Assembly (NCBI GenBank): GCA_029059925.1
Contig: JAIDVA010000147.1
Coordinates: 1 to 7,733 of the forward strand
Source: Eubacterium sp.
GTDB taxonomy: Bacteria > Bacillota > Clostridia > Oscillospirales > Acutalibacteraceae
Length of the DNA: 7,733 bases
Reading direction: 5' to 3'
A model generated the notes under the pieces. It had not been told where the DNA came from and did not search any database. It was given only the letters and a program-made list of their open reading frames with translations. Shown one piece after another: positions 4,873-7,733 of the stretch. A program made the position numbers and the translations under genes. Every line of letters starts with the position of its first letter. Positions within the stretch are counted from its first letter, which is position 1.

Positions 4873-6585
4873 TTGAAAAAATTACTTGTTTATTTAAAAG
4901 GTTATATTGTGCAGTCGATACTCGCTCCGCTGTTTAAGCTGCTTGAGGCATCATTCGAACTGATTGTTCCGCTTGTTATTGCATCAATCATTGATGTTGG
5001 TATTGAAAATGGTGATAAATCCTATATTTTCACGCGCAGCGGTGTTCTCGTTGCACTTGCACTTGTCGGTATGATAGCGGCAATCACGGCTCAGTATTTT
5101 GCTGCTAAGGCTGCAACAGGCTTCGGCAGAGGGCTGAGACATGCTCTTTATGAAAAAATCCAGTCACTTTCTTTCAGCGAGCTTGATACAATCGGTACGT
5201 CAACTCTGATTACAAGAATGACGAATGATGTTAATCAGGTACAAAACGGCGTTAACCTTGTTTTGAGACTTCTTTTGCGTTCACCGTTTATTGTTATAGG
5301 TGCAATGGTGATGGCATTTTTTATTGATGTTAAGTGTGCACTTATTTTTCTTGTTGCCATTGTTCTTTTGTCCGTTGTTGTTTTCGGCATTATGGCTTAT
5401 ACAATACCGAAACACAAGAATATTCAATCAAAGCTTGACAGTGTAACTCTGATTACCCGTGAAAATCTCTCAGGTGCAAGAGTTATCAGGGCCTTTACGG
5501 GTGAAAAAAATGAAATTGCAGAGTTTGAAAGACGTAATACTGCTTTGTCTGCACTGCAAAAGGGCGTAGGCAGAATATCTGCACTTTTAAATCCCGTAAC
5601 GTATGTAATTATCAATATCGCAATTGTTGTGCTTGTATATTCGGGTGCACTTCGTGTTGATGCCGGTGATTTGACGCAGGGTCAGGTGGTCGCTTTATAT
5701 AACTATATGAGTCAGATTTTAATTGAGCTTATTAAACTTGCGAATCTCATTGTTACGGTTACAAAGGCATTTGCATCTGCTGACAGAATCAATTCCGTAT
5801 TTGAGCAGGATAATACGCTTGAGCATAATTGCAATACTGCGCAGTCAAAGGCTTTTGTTGAATTTGATAAGGTATCCCTTGCTTATAAAAATGCCGGCGA
5901 AAAAACCTTGTCTGATATTTCCTTCACAGCCGACAGGGGAGATGTTATAGGTATTATCGGCGGTACAGGCTCGGGTAAATCAAGCCTTGTATCGCTTATC
6001 CCTCATTTTTATGATGCTACTGATGGTTATGTTTATGTCGGCGGTAAGGATGTAAAATCAATTGACGATGATGAATTAAGAGGAAAAATCGGCTATGTTC
6101 AGCAAAAGGCAGTTCTGTTTAAGGGCTCTGTACGGGATAATATGAAGTGGGGCAAAAAGGATGCCACAGATGACGAAATCACCGAGGCATTAAAGCTTGC
6201 CCAGATTTATGACATTATTGTGGATAAGGGAGGACTGGATTTTGAAATTGCACAGAATGGTGCTAATCTTTCAGGTGGTCAGAAACAGAGACTCTCTGTA
6301 GCAAGAGCATTAATCCGCAAGCCTGAAATACTTATACTTGATGATTCCTCTTCTGCGCTCGATTTTGCAACTGAAGCAAGGCTTAGGGAGGAAATATACA
6401 GCCTTTCATATAATCCAACAGTATTTATTGTATCACAGCGTGCATCATCTGTTATGAGTGCTGATAAAATCATTGTTCTTGATGATGGTGAGTGCGTTGG
6501 CTTGGGGACACACAGCGAGCTCCTTAAGAAGTGTGAGGTTTATGATGAAATCTATTCCTCTCAGTTCGGAAAGGAGGATGAATAA
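4873..6585 (+). CDS. heterodimeric ABC exporter subunit with degenerate ATP site
   Basis: This 570-residue half-transporter has an N-terminal six-helix exporter domain (about residues 14-300) fused to an ATPase domain. The ATPase shows the A-loop Tyr (Y338), Walker A GGTGSGKS (363-370), Q-loop (Q410), signature LSGGQ (466-470) and Walker B ILILD (486-490). The residue after Walker B is D491 rather than the catalytic Glu, and the switch His is replaced by Q522 in VSQR. Both changes mark the degenerate-site partner of heterodimeric exporters such as TM287 of TM287/288. It should pair with the product of the next gene, which overlaps it by one base. Such pumps sit in the cytoplasmic membrane and export drugs, lipids or peptides; the cargo is not evident. 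It starts at TTG. No MarR-type regulator gene lies in the window. Confidence 0.93.
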   Translation: MKKLLVYLKGYIVQSILAPLFKLLEASFELIVPLVIASIIDVGIENGDKSYIFTRSGVLVALALVGMIAAITAQYFAAKAATGFGRGLRHALYEKIQSLSFSELDTIGTSTLITRMTNDVNQVQNGVNLVLRLLLRSPFIVIGAMVMAFFIDVKCALIFLVAIVLLSVVVFGIMAYTIPKHKNIQSKLDSVTLITRENLSGARVIRAFTGEKNEIAEFERRNTALSALQKGVGRISALLNPVTYVIINIAIVVLVYSGALRVDAGDLTQGQVVALYNYMSQILIELIKLANLIVTVTKAFASADRINSVFEQDNTLEHNCNTAQSKAFVEFDKVSLAYKNAGEKTLSDISFTADRGDVIGIIGGTGSGKSSLVSLIPHFYDATDGYVYVGGKDVKSIDDDELRGKIGYVQQKAVLFKGSVRDNMKWGKKDATDDEITEALKLAQIYDIIVDKGGLDFEIAQNGANLSGGQKQRLSVARALIRKPEILILDDSSSALDFATEARLREEIYSLSYNPTVFIVSQRASSVMSADKIIVLDDGECVGLGTHSELLKKCEVYDEIYSSQFGKEDE

Positions 6586-7733
6586 TGAACAGTAAGCAGA
6601 CCTTAAAAAAGGTAATCAGTTATATTGATAAATATAAATATTATTTAATTCTGTCCATGTTTTTTGCTGTTATCACAGTGTCACTTACTCTTTATGCACC
6701 GATACTTGTCGGCAGAGCGATTGACTGTATTGTTTCAAGCGGGAATGTTGATTTTGCTGAAATAACAAGCATTCTTTTAAGACTTGTAATTGTTATTGCA
6801 GTTACCGCGATTGTTCAGTGGCTTATGAATGTATGCAATAACAAGATTGCTTATAATGTGTCAAGAGATCTTAGGCAAAAAGCGTTTGTTAAGATTGAAA
6901 GCCTGCCTTGCTCATACCTTGATTCTCATTCAAAGGGAGATATTGTAAGCCGTGTAATCAATGATGTTGACCAGCTGTCGGATGGTCTGTTGATGGGCTT
7001 TACACAGTTTTTTACAGGTGTTATTACGATTATCGGCACAATCGGCTTTATGCTTTCAATCAATGTATGGATAACCCTTGTTGTTGTGCTTGTAACGCCG
7101 CTTTCTTTCTTTATTGCAAGGTTTATCGCTAAGAGGACATATAAGATGTTTTCACTGCAGTCCAAAACAAGGGGAGAACAGACTGCTTTTATTGACGAAA
7201 TGATTTCGAATCAGAAGGTTGCCCAGGCTTATAATATGGATGACGAAAATCTGGAGCGTTTTGATGATATCAATAACCGTCTTGCAGATTATTCGTTAAA
7301 GGCAACTTTCTTTTCCTCTATTACGAATCCTGCAACAAGATTTGTTAACAGTATCGTTTATGCAGCTGTTGCACTTTTCGGTGCCTTGTTGGCTATTAAC
7401 GGCGGAATAACGGTTGGTATTCTTTCAAGCTTTCTTGCATATGCAAATCAGTATACAAAGCCTTTTAATGAAATCAGTTCAGTTGTAACCGAGCTGCAGA
7501 ATGCACTTGCCTGTGCAGCACGTGTGCTGAATATGATTGAAGAGGAAAGCGTAGTTGCTGACAGAGACAATGCAGTTGATATAGAAAATCCAAAGGGTGA
7601 AATTGAAATCAGAAATCTTGCATTTTCGTATTCACCTGATAAAGAGCTGATAACCAATCTCAATCTTAAGGTTAAGCCAGGGATGACTGTCGCGATTGTA
7701 GGACCAACAGGCTGCGGCAAGACAACGCTTATA
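6585..7733 (+). CDS. heterodimeric ABC exporter, second subunit (3' end outside window)
   Basis: The frame is open from ATG at 6585 to the last base, giving 383 codons of a protein that is usually 570-620 residues. ATG shares its A with the TAA of the previous gene (TAATG) and is preceded by AAGGAGG at 6571-6577, spacing 7, so the two are translationally coupled. Six hydrophobic segments are visible at about residues 20-43, 60-81, 135-158, 161-182, 250-271 and 276-296. The exporter motif GDIVSRVINDVDQ lies at 118-130. The ATPase domain begins near 338, with A-loop Tyr Y349 in FSYS and Walker A GPTGCGKT at 373-380. The window ends three residues later, so signature, Walker B and switch His are not visible. 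By family logic this subunit should carry the catalytic Glu that its partner lacks. Confidence 0.93.
   Translation, partial: MNSKQTLKKVISYIDKYKYYLILSMFFAVITVSLTLYAPILVGRAIDCIVSSGNVDFAEITSILLRLVIVIAVTAIVQWLMNVCNNKIAYNVSRDLRQKAFVKIESLPCSYLDSHSKGDIVSRVINDVDQLSDGLLMGFTQFFTGVITIIGTIGFMLSINVWITLVVVLVTPLSFFIARFIAKRTYKMFSLQSKTRGEQTAFIDEMISNQKVAQAYNMDDENLERFDDINNRLADYSLKATFFSSITNPATRFVNSIVYAAVALFGALLAINGGITVGILSSFLAYANQYTKPFNEISSVVTELQNALACAARVLNMIEEESVVADRDNAVDIENPKGEIEIRNLAFSYSPDKELITNLNLKVKPGMTVAIVGPTGCGKTTLI

Overview
The window looks like chromosome from a low-GC Gram-positive bacterium, most likely an anaerobic, gut-type Clostridium relative (Oscillospiraceae/Lachnospiraceae-like). This is inferred from the AT-rich intergenic regions, consensus sigma-A promoters, strong AAGGAGG ribosome binding sites, short hairpin-plus-T-tract terminators, and the gene families present. 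No ribosomal or other marker gene is present, so the taxonomy is a guess. I see no mobile element, CRISPR array, tRNA or rRNA.

Layout: (1) 1-426 (+), the C-terminal third of a GPH-family sugar:cation symporter. (2) 427-589, a gap with a well-folded candidate structured RNA (436-526) and a terminator hairpin (546-579). (3) 590-1933 (-), a GH33 exo-sialidase without signal peptide that keeps the expected catalytic residues. (4) 1934-2074, a compact divergent promoter region with a palindrome placed to act on both flanking genes. (5) 2075-3283 (+), an iron-containing alcohol dehydrogenase. (6) 3299-3326, a bidirectional terminator between convergent genes. (7) 3365-4675 (-), a Gfo/Idh/MocA-family NAD(P)-dependent oxidoreductase with a cysteine cluster. 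(8) 4676-4872, a second divergent promoter region containing a perfect TTGACA-N17-TATAAT promoter. (9) 4873-6585 and 6585-7733 (+), two overlapping genes for the halves of a heterodimeric ABC exporter; the second is cut by the window edge just after its Walker A motif.

Function: genes 1 to 7 suggest intracellular carbohydrate use. A sugar symporter, a cytoplasmic sialidase, a sugar-type oxidoreductase and an alcohol dehydrogenase would fit import and breakdown of a sialylated or modified sugar followed by redox disposal. Each gene is its own transcription unit in alternating orientation, so only the sialidase/dehydrogenase pair has direct sequence support for co-regulation. The ABC pair is a separate unit of the BmrCD/TM287-288 type, in which one ATP site is degenerate; such pumps usually export drugs, lipids or peptides.

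Nothing here is clearly a new system. The items most worth a second look are the shared operator between sialidase and dehydrogenase, the three-way-junction RNA after the symporter gene, and the possible sialoside module including the Cys-rich oxidoreductase.
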